Shown here in pieces: positions 9,847 through 18,247 of a stretch of DNA of 64,000 nucleotides. The notes under the pieces are model-generated. The model had not been told where the DNA came from. It ran no database searches and was given only the letters and a program-made list of their open reading frames with translations. The position numbers were made by a program, and so were the translations under genes. Within the stretch, counting starts at the first letter, position 1; each line of letters starts with the position of its first letter. The DNA is from Oceanobacillus rekensis (lineage in GTDB: Bacteria > Bacillota > Bacilli > Bacillales > Amphibacillaceae). Where the stretch lies: positions 124,001 to 188,000 of the forward strand of contig NZ_MTBQ01000003.1 in assembly GCF_002153375.1 (NCBI RefSeq), read 5' to 3'.

Positions 9847-10209
9847 TTAATCTTTTGCTACACGGACTCCTTGAATATATATATTTACTGAGTCAATTGC
9901 TAACCCTAAAGATTGACTTAATGTATATTTAACCTGTGATTGAACATTGTTAGCCACTTCGGATATTTTTGTGCCATAACTGACTATAATATACATATCA
10001 ATATGCAATTTCTCTTCTCCCTGGCGAACGACAATGCCACGAGAGTAGTTTTCTTTTCTCAGAATCTCTGCAATACCATCTTTAATTTGGCTTTTCGATG
10101 CCATTCCTACAATTCCATAACATTCAACTGCTGTCCCACCAGCAATGGTAGCAATAACTTCATTGGTAATGGTTACTTGACCATCACTCATATTAAGTTC
10201 AATGGACAT
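9847..10209 (-). CDS. Asp23/YloU family envelope stress response protein
   Basis: Small DUF322 (Asp23) family protein found next to fakA in most Firmicutes; its biochemical role is not well defined. I place the start at ATG 10209, giving MSIELNMSDGQVTITNEV, because AAGGGGGA lies 7 bases upstream; extension to 10266 adds residues without similarity. The 120-residue product is the normal YloU length. A plausible sigma-A promoter lies at 10330-10362. Confidence 0.93.
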   Translation of the reverse strand: MSIELNMSDGQVTITNEVIATIAGGTAVECYGIVGMASKSQIKDGIAEILRKENYSRGIVVRQGEEKLHIDMYIIVSYGTKISEVANNVQSQVKYTLSQSLGLAIDSVNIYIQGVRVAKD

Positions 10210-10329
10210 AATAATCCCCCTTAAAATACATCTCAAAAAAACTGCTGAATATAAATCAACATTCATTTGTCACTTATGATCTGCAAACTTTTGAATTGCC
10301 TTTTAAACATTAAAACATAACATAAGCAA

Positions 10330-10362
10330 ATTATACTATAGCCTCGTTATATTTAAAAGCAA
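10330..10362 (-). promoter_or_regulatory. Candidate promoter for the asp23-fakA operon
   Basis: Minus-strand TTGCTT (10362-10357) and TATAGT (10340-10335) are 16 bases apart. An overlapping TATAAT at 10335-10330 offers an alternative -10. ATTAGTACC, a perfect FapR half-operator, lies 21 bases further upstream on the plus strand (10383-10391). Confidence 0.5.
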
Positions 10363-10514
10363 CTACTAATATATAGGGATAAATTAGTACCGTAAAAATT
10401 TCACTTATAACATTGGATGAATCTATACCATCTGTCAAGTATTTTTTCTTTATTCCCAATAATAAAGGTAAATGCTGATAGACCAGCGTATTTATTGGAA
10501 TTAAAGTATAATTT

Positions 10515-10581
10515 ATTGTATAAGTAATAAAAGATTGATTGCATTATTAGGCTACTTATGATAAATTGTATAAGTAATAAA
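10515..10581 (+). repeat. 17-bp direct repeats in the rpmB leader
   Basis: ATTGTATAAGTAATAAA occurs at 10515-10531 and again at 10565-10581, exactly 50 bases apart. The second copy is also part of an inverted repeat, TACTTAT (10553-10559) with ATAAGTA (10570-10576). The repeats sit in the 402-base gap between the divergent asp23 and rpmB genes, 31-97 bases before the rpmB start codon, where its promoter should be. They may be paired operators or a duplicated promoter segment; I recognise no known binding site. Confidence 0.7.
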
Positions 10582-10611
10582 TGACAGATGATAGAGTAAG
10601 GAGGGATTAAC

Positions 10612-10800
10612 ATGGCAAGAAAATGTGTTGTAACTGGACGTAAAACTAGCACAGGAAACCAACGCTCTCACGCTATGAATTCCAACAAGCGTAATTGGAA
10701 AGCTAATGTACAAAAAGTACGTATTATGGTAGATGGAAAACCTAAACGTGTTTACGTTTCTGCACGTGCCCTGAAATCAGGTAAAGTAGAGCGCGTATAA
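10612..10800 (+). CDS. rpmB: 50S ribosomal protein L28
   Basis: Ribosomal protein of 62 residues, beginning [20 protein letters not shown]. It carries only one cysteine, so it is the zinc-independent form. Strong ribosome site AAGGAGGG lies 6-7 bases upstream. It is transcribed alone on the plus strand between the divergent asp23 and the convergent spoVM, as in B. subtilis, and ends with a strong terminator. Confidence 0.98.
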   Translation: MARKCVVTGRKTSTGNQRSHAMNSNKRNWKANVQKVRIMVDGKPKRVYVSARALKSGKVERV

Positions 10801-10828
10801 TATACTAAAACTACATTAGTTGATTAAC

Positions 10829-10866
10829 TAAAAAACACCCAATGCATGCATTAGGTGTTTTTTTAT
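10829..10866 (+). terminator. rpmB terminator
   Basis: AAAAAACACC (10830-10839) pairs with GGTGTTTTTT, enclosing the palindrome AATGCATGCATT, which extends the hairpin; seven T residues follow. It starts about 30 bases after the rpmB stop. Confidence 0.88.
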
Positions 10867-10895
10867 CTGCTTTTTTATTCAGGACTTTGTGAAAA

Positions 10896-11396
10896 GTTTG
10901 TTGCTTTATAACACTCGAAGTTGATATAACGACCTAAGATAAATCTCTTCGGCGACCGCTTAGGGAAATACACTACGGGCATCCTAGGGTGGCTGGTGTG
11001 CCCCTTCATGCTGACGCACTTCAGGGTCTCACCTATGCCTATTTTCCCGTAGGAGTCCCCGTGTACCCCAGAGCCAGTTAGAAGATTGCTAGCAGTTCTC
11101 TGCATTAGTAATAGCGATAAAACACATTATAAAGCTCCACCAGTCCGGCATTGCTGTGGGCGGTGACTCCTCGAAAATACAAACCAATTTTCTTACGAAG
11201 ATGCAAATGCTGCCGAAGCCTTACTTGTCCTGCTGGAAAAGCACGTGTCCGAAGACCAGAAGAGTGGTTTTCTCTTCGGGGCTGTGGCCGTGCCCTAAGG
11301 TGCGCATCTGCCCGCAGCGATCCCGGACGGCAGTAATAGCACCGTCTTTGGATATCAGCCAGCAGTTACGTCGCTATTATGTGTATAGGATCTAGC
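10896..11396. repeat. Structured intergenic repeat, copy A (longest)
   Basis: A roughly 500-base, GC-richer stretch between rpmB and spoVM with no convincing coding frame. Blocks shared with copies B (30565-30910) and C (45710-46000) are: GGCGACCGCTnnGGGAAATA, its inverted partner around GTGTACCCCAGAGC, CACCAGTCCG, GCGGTGACTCCT, GGAAAAGCACGTGTCC, and a hairpin with loop TGGTTTT (11265-11271). It contains a 60-base module (11172-11231) that copy C has and copy B lacks. TAATAGCGA (11109-11117) pairs with TCGCTATTA (11371-11379), bounding the 3' half. A CTGCC/GGCAG stem near 11308-11333 replaces a CCCG/CGGG stem in copy B. Confidence 0.8.
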
Positions 11397-11421
11397 AAAT
11401 TCTAGAAAACAACCTTTATTC

Positions 11422-11461
11422 GAAAAAAGAAAGCTTTTATCAAACCGAATTGACAAAAGCT
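11422..11461 (-). terminator. spoVM terminator
   Basis: On the minus strand AGCTTTTGTCAA (11461-11450) pairs with TTTGATAAAAGCT (11444-11432) and is followed by TCTTTTTT. It begins 11 bases downstream of the spoVM stop codon, suggesting that spoVM ends the thiN-side transcription or is a separate unit. Confidence 0.82.
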
Positions 11462-11471
11462 GGTCTATACA

Positions 11472-11555
11472 TTATTTTTCTTTTCTGAACATCCCAATGA
11501 CAATCTTTACAAATCCACCAACAAATCTCGGAAGTTTAATAGTATAAAATTTCAT
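11472..11555 (-). CDS. spoVM: SpoVM, membrane-curvature-sensing spore coat anchor
   Basis: A 27-residue peptide, MKFYTIKLPRFVGGFVKIVI followed by GMFRKEK. It is an amphipathic helix that in B. subtilis recognises the convex forespore outer membrane and anchors SpoIVA, allowing coat and cortex assembly. The conserved start MKFYTIKLP, the Pro at position 9, GG, and the basic tail all agree. The ribosome site AGGAGGGG lies about 11 bases upstream. It sits between thiN and rpmB exactly as in B. subtilis. Expression from sigma-E is known for the family; I did not find a clear site. Confidence 0.95.
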   Translation of the reverse strand: MKFYTIKLPRFVGGFVKIVIGMFRKEK

Positions 11556-11593
11556 AAGCAGGGACCCCTCCTGTTCTACAATCCAAACTGCTG

Positions 11594-12244
11594 CTAAATT
11601 GTATCACAACTCTTTACTAGTAATAGTATGCCTTTTTCAAAAGAAAAAGTACCACTTTTTGAAAGAAGCTCGTTTGAAATACAGCGAGTCGATCCCCATG
11701 AGATATTCGTATTTTTTAATGGATAGTAAAAACCAGAAAGATTAATTCTTTCTACTGCTTTTGAATAAGGAATAAATGAAATATAGGGATACTTCTGGTC
11801 CTGTCTAATCGTATGCTTACCAGGATAAACCATCTCAAGCCAGTTTGATTTATCCACTATATAACCGTCTATTCCTTTATTCTTAATGAGATACAGCAAT
11901 TGAATATTGATTAGTTCATGATCAATTCTGCCACCGGTTACACCAAACAAGTAAATATGATCAGGATTCAGTACAAAACTTCTATTTAATGCAATTTCAA
12001 TATCTGTTTCATCTTTTTCTGCTGGGTATTGTTCCATAAATTTTGTCTGTTGTTTAATGAATGCTTTTTCACTGTCCGTAATAGAATCAAAATCACCAAC
12101 AGCATATTCTATTGGAATATTATGTTCTGCCAAAATGTATGCTCCACGATCCGCACCAATCCAAACATCAATTTTATCTTTATAATATTGTAGATCTGGG
12201 AGCAAGTGATCTGGCCCATTTCCTACAATTCCTACTGATTTCAT
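11594..12244 (-). CDS. thiN: Thiamine pyrophosphokinase
   Basis: Converts thiamine to thiamine pyrophosphate using ATP. The 216-residue protein shows the family's motifs in order: WIGADRGAYIL near residue 28, VGDFDSI near 50, DETDIEIAL near 77, and GVTGGRIDHE near 100, with the acidic residues that bind Mg-ATP. It follows rpe after 5 bases in a long co-directional run from prpC to spoVM. Confidence 0.94.
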   Translation of the reverse strand: MKSVGIVGNGPDHLLPDLQYYKDKIDVWIGADRGAYILAEHNIPIEYAVGDFDSITDSEKAFIKQQTKFMEQYPAEKDETDIEIALNRSFVLNPDHIYLFGVTGGRIDHELINIQLLYLIKNKGIDGYIVDKSNWLEMVYPGKHTIRQDQKYPYISFIPYSKAVERINLSGFYYPLKNTNISWGSTRCISNELLSKSGTFSFEKGILLLVKSCDTI

Positions 12245-12249
12245 GATAC

Positions 12250-12906
12250 TTATCCTTTCGTTGCTTGAAGAATTTCTTGAATCGCCTGATGACGATTAGC
12301 TTGATTGAAAACAGCACTCCCAGCAACAAGTACATCTGCTCCAGCGTCGGTACAAAGTTTTGCTGTTTCTGGATTAACTCCACCATCAACTTCAATTTCG
12401 TATTCCAGATTCAACTCATTTCGCCATGTAGAAATCTGTTCAATTTTCTTAACTGTTTCATGAATAAATGACTGCCCTCCAAATCCCGGGTTAACGGTCA
12501 TTATTAAAACCAGATCAATTTCGGTCAATATTGGCTTAATCATCTCTACTGGTGTTGCAGGATTAACAACAACTCCTGCTTTGGCTCCATTTGCTTTAAT
12601 CAGCTGAATCGTACGATGTAGGTGTGGAGATGCCTCCTGGTGAACAGTAATGATCGATGCCCCTGCTTTTGCAAAATCTGCAATATAAGTATCTGGATTC
12701 TCAATCATTAAATGTACATCCAAAGGTAGCGTCGTTACCGGTTTAATCGCTTCTACAATTAATGACCCAATTGTAATGTTCGGTACAAAATGTCCATCCA
12801 TTACATCTACATGAATATAATCTGCCCCGCCCTTTTCTACATCTTTAATCTCTTCACCCAATTTCGAAAAGTCTGCTGATAAGATGGATGGTGCTATTTT
12901 TGTCAT
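12250..12906 (-). CDS. rpe: Ribulose-phosphate 3-epimerase
   Basis: Pentose-phosphate pathway enzyme interconverting ribulose-5-P and xylulose-5-P. The 218-residue TIM-barrel protein begins MTKIAPSILSADFSKLGEEI and has HVDVMDGHFVPN near residues 33-44 (metal and catalytic Asp/His), MTVNPGFGGQ, and DGGVNPETA near residue 177. It is 3 bases downstream of rsgA and 5 bases upstream of thiN, so probably co-transcribed. Confidence 0.97.
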   Translation of the reverse strand: MTKIAPSILSADFSKLGEEIKDVEKGGADYIHVDVMDGHFVPNITIGSLIVEAIKPVTTLPLDVHLMIENPDTYIADFAKAGASIITVHQEASPHLHRTIQLIKANGAKAGVVVNPATPVEMIKPILTEIDLVLIMTVNPGFGGQSFIHETVKKIEQISTWRNELNLEYEIEVDGGVNPETAKLCTDAGADVLVAGSAVFNQANRHQAIQEILQATKG

Positions 12907-12909
12907 ATG

Positions 12910-13791
12910 TTAATACCTCGGCTTTCTTGATTGTATTTCTTCTAGGAAACTTAAATAATGCTTATATCGAATGTTCGAGATTGCCTCATTATCTACTGCT
13001 TCTTTTACTGCGCAGTTCGGTTCTTTATGATGCTTACATCCGCGAAATTTACAGTTTTCCTTCAATGCTCTCATTTCAGGAAAACAATCTGATAACTCTT
13101 CCGCTTCGATTTCATTAAAATCAAGATTACTAAAACCTGGAGTATCTGCGACGAGTCCACTATTTACCTGCATCAGCTCTACATGTCTTGTCGTATGCTT
13201 CCCTCTGCCAAGACTTTTGGAAATTTCATCTGTCTTAAGCAACAAGGAAGGCTTTAATACGTTTAAAAGCGAAGATTTCCCCACACCGGATTGGCCCGCA
13301 AACACAGATACTTTATCCGCAAAATAATGTTCTAACACTGGTGGATTATCCGGTTGTTTTGATGATAACAACTCAACGGAATAGCCTATATCTTCGTAGA
13401 CAGATTTATAGTAATCAATAGTTGTTCGCTCTTCATCTGAAATTAAATCAATCTTCGTAATAAAAATTAACGGAACAATATCTTTTGATTCAATCAGCAC
13501 AAGAAATTGGTCCAGTAGTAATGCACTAAAATCTGGAGAAACAGCAGAACTGACAATGATGGCTTGATCGATATTTGCTATTGGCGGCCGGACAAGTTCA
13601 TTTGATCGTGTTTCGATTTCCATGATATAGCCTTCTCCCGGATTACTTTCTTCGAATTTAACAAAATCACCCACAAGTGGAGTTATTTTTCTATTTCGAA
13701 AAACACCTCTTCCCTTACATGAGTAAATTTCATCTCCTGATTTTACGTAATAAAATCCGCTTAAAGCTTTTACAATTCTGCCTTCTGCCAT
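12910..13791 (-). CDS. rsgA: Small ribosomal subunit GTPase RsgA (YloQ/CpgA)
   Basis: Circularly permuted GTPase that checks late 30S subunit maturation. I start at ATG 13791 (MAEGRIVKALSG), which follows the ribosome site GAGGGTGA; the upstream ATG at 13848 lies inside prkC. The 293-residue product has an N-terminal OB fold, then the permuted G-motifs TKIDL (G4), GQSGVGKSSLLN (G1) and DTPGFS (G3). A C-terminal zinc knuckle with Cys/His residues (CKFRGCKHHKEPNC) follows. The start codon is 1 base after the prkC stop. Confidence 0.96.
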   Translation of the reverse strand: MAEGRIVKALSGFYYVKSGDEIYSCKGRGVFRNRKITPLVGDFVKFEESNPGEGYIMEIETRSNELVRPPIANIDQAIIVSSAVSPDFSALLLDQFLVLIESKDIVPLIFITKIDLISDEERTTIDYYKSVYEDIGYSVELLSSKQPDNPPVLEHYFADKVSVFAGQSGVGKSSLLNVLKPSLLLKTDEISKSLGRGKHTTRHVELMQVNSGLVADTPGFSNLDFNEIEAEELSDCFPEMRALKENCKFRGCKHHKEPNCAVKEAVDNEAISNIRYKHYLSFLEEIQSRKPRY

Positions 13792-13792
13792 T

Positions 13793-15916
13793 TTAGTCAC
13801 CCTCTTGTTCTTCATAGGTTTCAGTCTTATTACTAATGACTTCATCATCCCTTTTTATGATATACTCTGCTTCGCCACCTGGGGGAATTGATAATGTAAA
13901 TGTAAATTCCGTATCCTCTGTGATTGCTTTTTCTTCATATACGTCCGTTATTTGATTATTCATGTCATCAATATAAATACGAACAATCTGTTCAACTGGT
14001 TCCTGTTGTTCTTGTTGTTCTTGTTGTCCTTCTTGTTCTTCTTCTTGACCTTCTTCTTGACCTTCTTCTTCGGTGCCTTCTTCAGCTAGAGGTTCGGGTT
14101 GATAAGGTACCGTGTATACTATTGTTCGAGAATCTAGTGGTAAATCCTCCGGTCCGTTTGAAATATAAACATTAACCGTGGAACCCTTTTGCAATTCGGC
14201 CCCTGAACTTGGTTCCTGTCTAATAACCCCACCTTCTGCAACATCTTCAGAAGTTTCTTCCACCTTATTCATAACTAAATTATTACTTTCTAAATAGGAA
14301 CTTGCTTCTTGTTCGGTCATTCCGGTAAGATTATTTAAACTAACTAATTCCGGTCCCCTACTGACTTCAAAAATAACTCTTTCTTCACTTGGTACTACTT
14401 CACTATTTTCTGAAGGTTGAATTTGAGCAATAATTTCACCAACAGGGCGATCCGAATACTCCTCATAGGTATTTATATCTGTAAAACCAGCTTCTTCAAG
14501 AAGTCTAGTAACTTGTCCTATATCGCGTCCAACATAATCACTGAATTCTACTTTTTCTTTACCTTTACTGACAAAAAGAGTAATGATTGATTCTTCTTTC
14601 GCAGTTCTTCCAGATTTCGGGTCAGTCCGGACGACCAATCCTTCCTCTATTTCCTCAGAGAAGATTTCTTCCTGTTCGACAATTAAATTGTCAGCTTCTA
14701 AAAGTTCGGTTGCTTCATCCGTTTCCATCTCTGTTACATCTTGTACAATAACATCTTTTGGCTGCATTAAACCAGGTATAAGGAAATACGCTGCTACTCC
14801 TACTGCAACTAATAAAAACAGAATCAGTAGACTGATCAACCATTTTTTCTTAGTCTTTTTTTCCTTTATTGGTTTTGCTTTCTTCTTTTTGTTATTTTTA
14901 ATCTTTTTATCCGGAGTCGTTGTTGGCACTTTTTCTTTCTTTTCTTCAGGATAATTTTTAGTTCCTTCATTTGATTGATGGACCAATGTAGCTTGTTCCA
15001 AGTCTTCCTCAATATGTTGATCTGTGATAATTGGAATCGCTTTTGTCTCTTCTCCAACTTCAATCGGTGGAGAGAAAGGGGATTCATTTAGCTTATCTGG
15101 ATGCAATGCTGTTTCAATCGCCTCTTCCAGATTATATATATTTTCATATCTATGAAATGGGTCTTTGGCTGTTGCTTTCAAAACAATATTTTCAACACTT
15201 TGTGGAATTTCTGGATTAAATTTCCTTACTGACGGTGTATTGCTCTGCAAATGCTTTAAAGCAATGGAAACTGGAGACTGACCAGAAAATGGGAGTCTCC
15301 CTGTAAGCAACTCAAACAGGACAATTCCAATCGAATATATATCAGACTTTTTTGTTGCCATCCCGCCTCTTGCCTGTTCAGGAGATAAATAATGTACCGA
15401 TCCCAGAATAGAATTTGTCTGTGTCAATGCAGTTGCACTCAATGCTATCGCGATACCAAAATCGGTTACTTTAACTTGCCCAAAGTTGTTGACAAGAATA
15501 TTTTGCGGTTTAATATCCCGATGTACAATATCATTTGCATGGGCAAGGGCAATTGCTGAACTAATTTGTTTCATGATATCCATTGCTTCCGGAACATCTA
15601 TCGGTCCATAATGCTGTATGTACTCTTTCAATGTCATACCATCCACATATTCCATAACCATATATAGAACTTCATCTTCTTCGCCCACATCATAAATATT
15701 CACGATGTTAGGGTGTGATAAACTGGAGGCTGACTGTGCTTCCCTATCAAAACGCGCGATAAATTCCTGATCATTGATGTATTCCATTCTTAATGCTTTT
15801 ACGGCGACATCGCGCTCTAGAATGGTATCCATTGCCAGATACACATTAGCCATCCCGCCCCCGCCGATTCTTTCTTTAATTTGATAGCGTTCGTTTAAGA
15901 GGTGGCCACTATTCAT
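13793..15916 (-). CDS. prkC: Membrane Ser/Thr protein kinase PrkC with PASTA repeats
   Basis: Muropeptide-sensing eukaryotic-type kinase, implicated in germination and cell-wall homeostasis. The 707-residue protein has an N-terminal kinase domain (about 1-270; glycine loop IGGGGMANVY, HRDIKPQN catalytic loop, DFGIA) and a Lys-rich juxtamembrane stretch. One membrane helix at about 358-381 and three extracellular PASTA repeats (about 390-590) follow. The C-terminal domain is preceded by a Glu/Gln-rich tract near 610-640 built from EEGQ/QQE units. It overlaps the phosphatase prpC by 4 bases (ATGA), the usual kinase-phosphatase pairing, and abuts rsgA. Confidence 0.95.
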   Translation of the reverse strand: MNSGHLLNERYQIKERIGGGGMANVYLAMDTILERDVAVKALRMEYINDQEFIARFDREAQSASSLSHPNIVNIYDVGEEDEVLYMVMEYVDGMTLKEYIQHYGPIDVPEAMDIMKQISSAIALAHANDIVHRDIKPQNILVNNFGQVKVTDFGIAIALSATALTQTNSILGSVHYLSPEQARGGMATKKSDIYSIGIVLFELLTGRLPFSGQSPVSIALKHLQSNTPSVRKFNPEIPQSVENIVLKATAKDPFHRYENIYNLEEAIETALHPDKLNESPFSPPIEVGEETKAIPIITDQHIEEDLEQATLVHQSNEGTKNYPEEKKEKVPTTTPDKKIKNNKKKKAKPIKEKKTKKKWLISLLILFLLVAVGVAAYFLIPGLMQPKDVIVQDVTEMETDEATELLEADNLIVEQEEIFSEEIEEGLVVRTDPKSGRTAKEESIITLFVSKGKEKVEFSDYVGRDIGQVTRLLEEAGFTDINTYEEYSDRPVGEIIAQIQPSENSEVVPSEERVIFEVSRGPELVSLNNLTGMTEQEASSYLESNNLVMNKVEETSEDVAEGGVIRQEPSSGAELQKGSTVNVYISNGPEDLPLDSRTIVYTVPYQPEPLAEEGTEEEGQEEGQEEEQEGQQEQQEQQEPVEQIVRIYIDDMNNQITDVYEEKAITEDTEFTFTLSIPPGGEAEYIIKRDDEVISNKTETYEEQEGD

Positions 15917-16671
15917 CTGTTTTCACCTACTACCGCAGAAGAATCATGCTGTATTAAAATAAGTGAAATATTGTCCTCTCCACCCCGCTCATTCGCAAGA
16001 TTTATCATTCCCTGGCCGATTTCTTTCAAGTCATTAGATTCCTGAGTGAATGAAGCAAGTTCTGTATCATTCAATTTATTCGATAACCCATCAGAACATA
16101 GTAATAACCTGTTTCCCTTTTCCCAGTCGACAGTCATTACATCCTCTGAAACCTGTTGTTCCGTTCCAATAGCTTTCAGCAAAATATTTTTCCTTGGATG
16201 CTGTTCTGCATCAACTTCAGTTATCTGCCCTGAGCGTACCAACTCATTAACCAATGAATGATCTTCTGTGATTTGATTAAAACCATTATCATTCAGAAGA
16301 TAACATCTGCTATCACCAACATGTGCTATCGTAATAAATTCTTTCGTACATACTGCAATCACAATCGTTGTCCCCATGCCTTTACATTCCTTATTATCCA
16401 ATGAATGTTCATATAAGGATTGGTTAATATCTACAATTGCAGCTTTCAGCCATGTTTCAATTGCACCTGGTGTTTGAAGCTGAGAGGCCTGCTGCCATTT
16501 GTCCCGCACCAGTTCAGTTGCAAGCCTACTTGCTACATCTCCAGCCTGATGGCCACCCATACCATCAGCAATGACAGCTATTAATTGTTGTTCTTTATTA
16601 TAAAATAATCCACCGGAATCTTCGTTATGGTTTCTAACTTGACCACGGTCAGTCAGAAAATGACCTTCCAT
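15913..16671 (-). CDS. prpC: PP2C-type protein phosphatase PrpC
   Basis: Metal-dependent Ser/Thr phosphatase that antagonises PrkC. The 252-residue protein has the PP2C metal-site motifs: RNHNEDSG near residue 13, ADGMGGHQAGD near 36, HVGDSR near 118, SDGLSN near 193, and GGEDNIS near 231. Its stop overlaps the prkC start (ATGA), indicating translational coupling. It is separated from rsmB by a 220-base gap holding a hairpin repeat, where B. subtilis has rlmN. Confidence 0.96.
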   Translation of the reverse strand: MEGHFLTDRGQVRNHNEDSGGLFYNKEQQLIAVIADGMGGHQAGDVASRLATELVRDKWQQASQLQTPGAIETWLKAAIVDINQSLYEHSLDNKECKGMGTTIVIAVCTKEFITIAHVGDSRCYLLNDNGFNQITEDHSLVNELVRSGQITEVDAEQHPRKNILLKAIGTEQQVSEDVMTVDWEKGNRLLLCSDGLSNKLNDTELASFTQESNDLKEIGQGMINLANERGGEDNISLILIQHDSSAVVGENR

Positions 16672-16763
16672 GCTTTTTCCTCCTCGCTCCTCGCAAGCTT
16701 CACTTCATTAGAATGATAAAAGGATGTTCAAAGGTTTAGTAAAACAGTCTTTTTTATCCTTTT

Positions 16764-16830
16764 ATTAGAAAACTCGGTTGTCACAGAGTTTTTAACTGAC
16801 GACCTCAGTTCACTTAAGAAGTTAAGTGAG
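16764..16830. repeat. Short hairpin repeat, copy 1 (between rsmB and prpC)
   Basis: The 30 bases from 16764 (ATTAGAAAACTCGGTTGTCA and on) match 42724-42753 at about 26 of 30 positions. Here AAAACTC and GAGTTTT pair around GGTTGTCACA. In the other copy the C-G pair becomes T-A, so the hairpin is kept. A second hairpin, TCACTTAA/TTAAGTGA, follows at about 16808-16828. It occupies the 220-base prpC-rsmB gap; no coding frame is visible there. A longer stem, TAAAAGGAT with ATCCTTTTA, lies just before it (about 16717-16764). Confidence 0.65.
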
Positions 16831-16891
16831 TATTTTTACTTTCTTAACTCCTAAATAAAGTATTGCACATTTTTCCCAATAAAAAAACATG

Positions 16892-18247
16892 TTATTCCAT
16901 TTTTTTAAAACGTGTTAAAAAGAAACCATCTGTATTGTGATCCTGGGGAAATAATTGGAGTCCATTCTCCGTTATGCCAGGCGAGTTTTTTAATTTGGCA
17001 GGCAGTGTTTCAAAGAAATCTGCATCTATTTGAAACTCTGGGTTAGTTTTCAAAAAATGTTTTACGACATTTTCATTTTCTCCAACATCTACTGTACAAG
17101 TGCTATAGATGATTAATCCATCCTGTTTAAGTAGTGGTGCAACATTCTCAAGAATCTCTGACTGTATTACGGAGAGCCGTTTAATGTCATCTAGCTTTTT
17201 GTCGTATTTAATTTCTGGTTTTCCGCGAATAACACCCAATCCAGAGCATGGAGCATCAATTAATATCCGGTCAAAGCTTTCCTTTTCATGGAGTTCGCCA
17301 AGCTCTCTCGCATCTCCCGGGTTCGCATTAATAATCGACAAGTTAAGCAGTGATGCCTTTTCATCGACTTGCTTTATTTTCTTTTTATGAAGATCATATG
17401 CATAGATCATCCCTTCATCATGCATCTTTTCAGCAATATGGGTAACTTTTCCGCCTGGGGCACTACAGCCATCGAGAATATGCATTCCAGGTTTAGCATC
17501 AAGCATTTCCCCCACAAGCATGGAACTTTGATCCTGTATGGTAACATATCCTTCTTTAAATAATTCTGTATTTAAAATGTTCCCCTTGTCGATAATAATT
17601 CCCTGTGAAGAAAATACAGATTCCTTCACTTCAAAACCTTGTTCTGTTAATTCTTCCATTGCTTTTTCACGTGAGATTTTCATTGGTTGAACTCTAATTG
17701 ATCTATGTTTTCTAGTTATATTAGCCTCGCACATTGCTTTGGTGGTTTCATAACCATAATTGGAAATCCAGCGATCCACAAGCCATTCTGGATGACTTGT
17801 TTCAACAGAAAGTCGCTTTGTTTGATCTTCAATAAGCGTTGTTTCAGGAACGCCTTTTCGCTGAACATTCCTAAGTACACCATTTACAAGTGATGCTATT
17901 CCCTTATGTCCTCGTTGCTTGGCAATTTCAACTGCCTCATGAATAATTGCATGGTCTGGTACCTTGTCCAAATAGACCATTTGATAAAGTGACATCCTCA
18001 ACAGGATTTTTACCCACAGATCCATTTTATTATTGTTTTTAATGAAACTTTCCAAATAATAATCCAAAGTGATCTTTCTCTGTAAGGTTCCATAAACGAT
18101 TTCAGTCATTAAACCTTCATCTTTTTCAGGAATTCGTTTGGATTTTATTTCATTATTAATCAATAAGTGGCTGAATCCGCTGTCCTTCTCAATACGGAGT
18201 AGCAAATCAAGAACAGTATTTCGTAATTGATATTTCATATTATTCAC
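16892..18247 (-). CDS. rsmB: 16S rRNA m5C967 methyltransferase RsmB
   Basis: SAM-dependent RNA methyltransferase of the NOL1/Sun family. The 451-residue protein has an N-terminal NusB-like RNA-binding domain (about 1-130). Its Rossmann methyltransferase domain has the SAM motif [12 protein letters not shown] near residue 261, the DAPCSGLG catalytic motif near 330 and YSTCT near 382; the last two cysteines are the usual pair in these enzymes. It overlaps fmt by 8 bases. Confidence 0.95.
   Translation of the reverse strand: MNNMKYQLRNTVLDLLLRIEKDSGFSHLLINNEIKSKRIPEKDEGLMTEIVYGTLQRKITLDYYLESFIKNNNKMDLWVKILLRMSLYQMVYLDKVPDHAIIHEAVEIAKQRGHKGIASLVNGVLRNVQRKGVPETTLIEDQTKRLSVETSHPEWLVDRWISNYGYETTKAMCEANITRKHRSIRVQPMKISREKAMEELTEQGFEVKESVFSSQGIIIDKGNILNTELFKEGYVTIQDQSSMLVGEMLDAKPGMHILDGCSAPGGKVTHIAEKMHDEGMIYAYDLHKKKIKQVDEKASLLNLSIINANPGDARELGELHEKESFDRILIDAPCSGLGVIRGKPEIKYDKKLDDIKRLSVIQSEILENVAPLLKQDGLIIYSTCTVDVGENENVVKHFLKTNPEFQIDADFFETLPAKLKNSPGITENGLQLFPQDHNTDGFFLTRFKKME

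Noticed and set aside
10401-10652. Minus-strand 83-codon open frame across the asp23-rpmB gap
   Set aside because: It runs antisense into rpmB, has a composition typical of AT-rich noncoding DNA, lacks a ribosome site and covers the direct repeats and promoter region.
11151-11395. Two overlapping plus-strand open frames inside repeat copy A
   Set aside because: They follow the hairpins of the repeat, are not preserved in copies B or C, and have no ribosome sites or similarity to known proteins.
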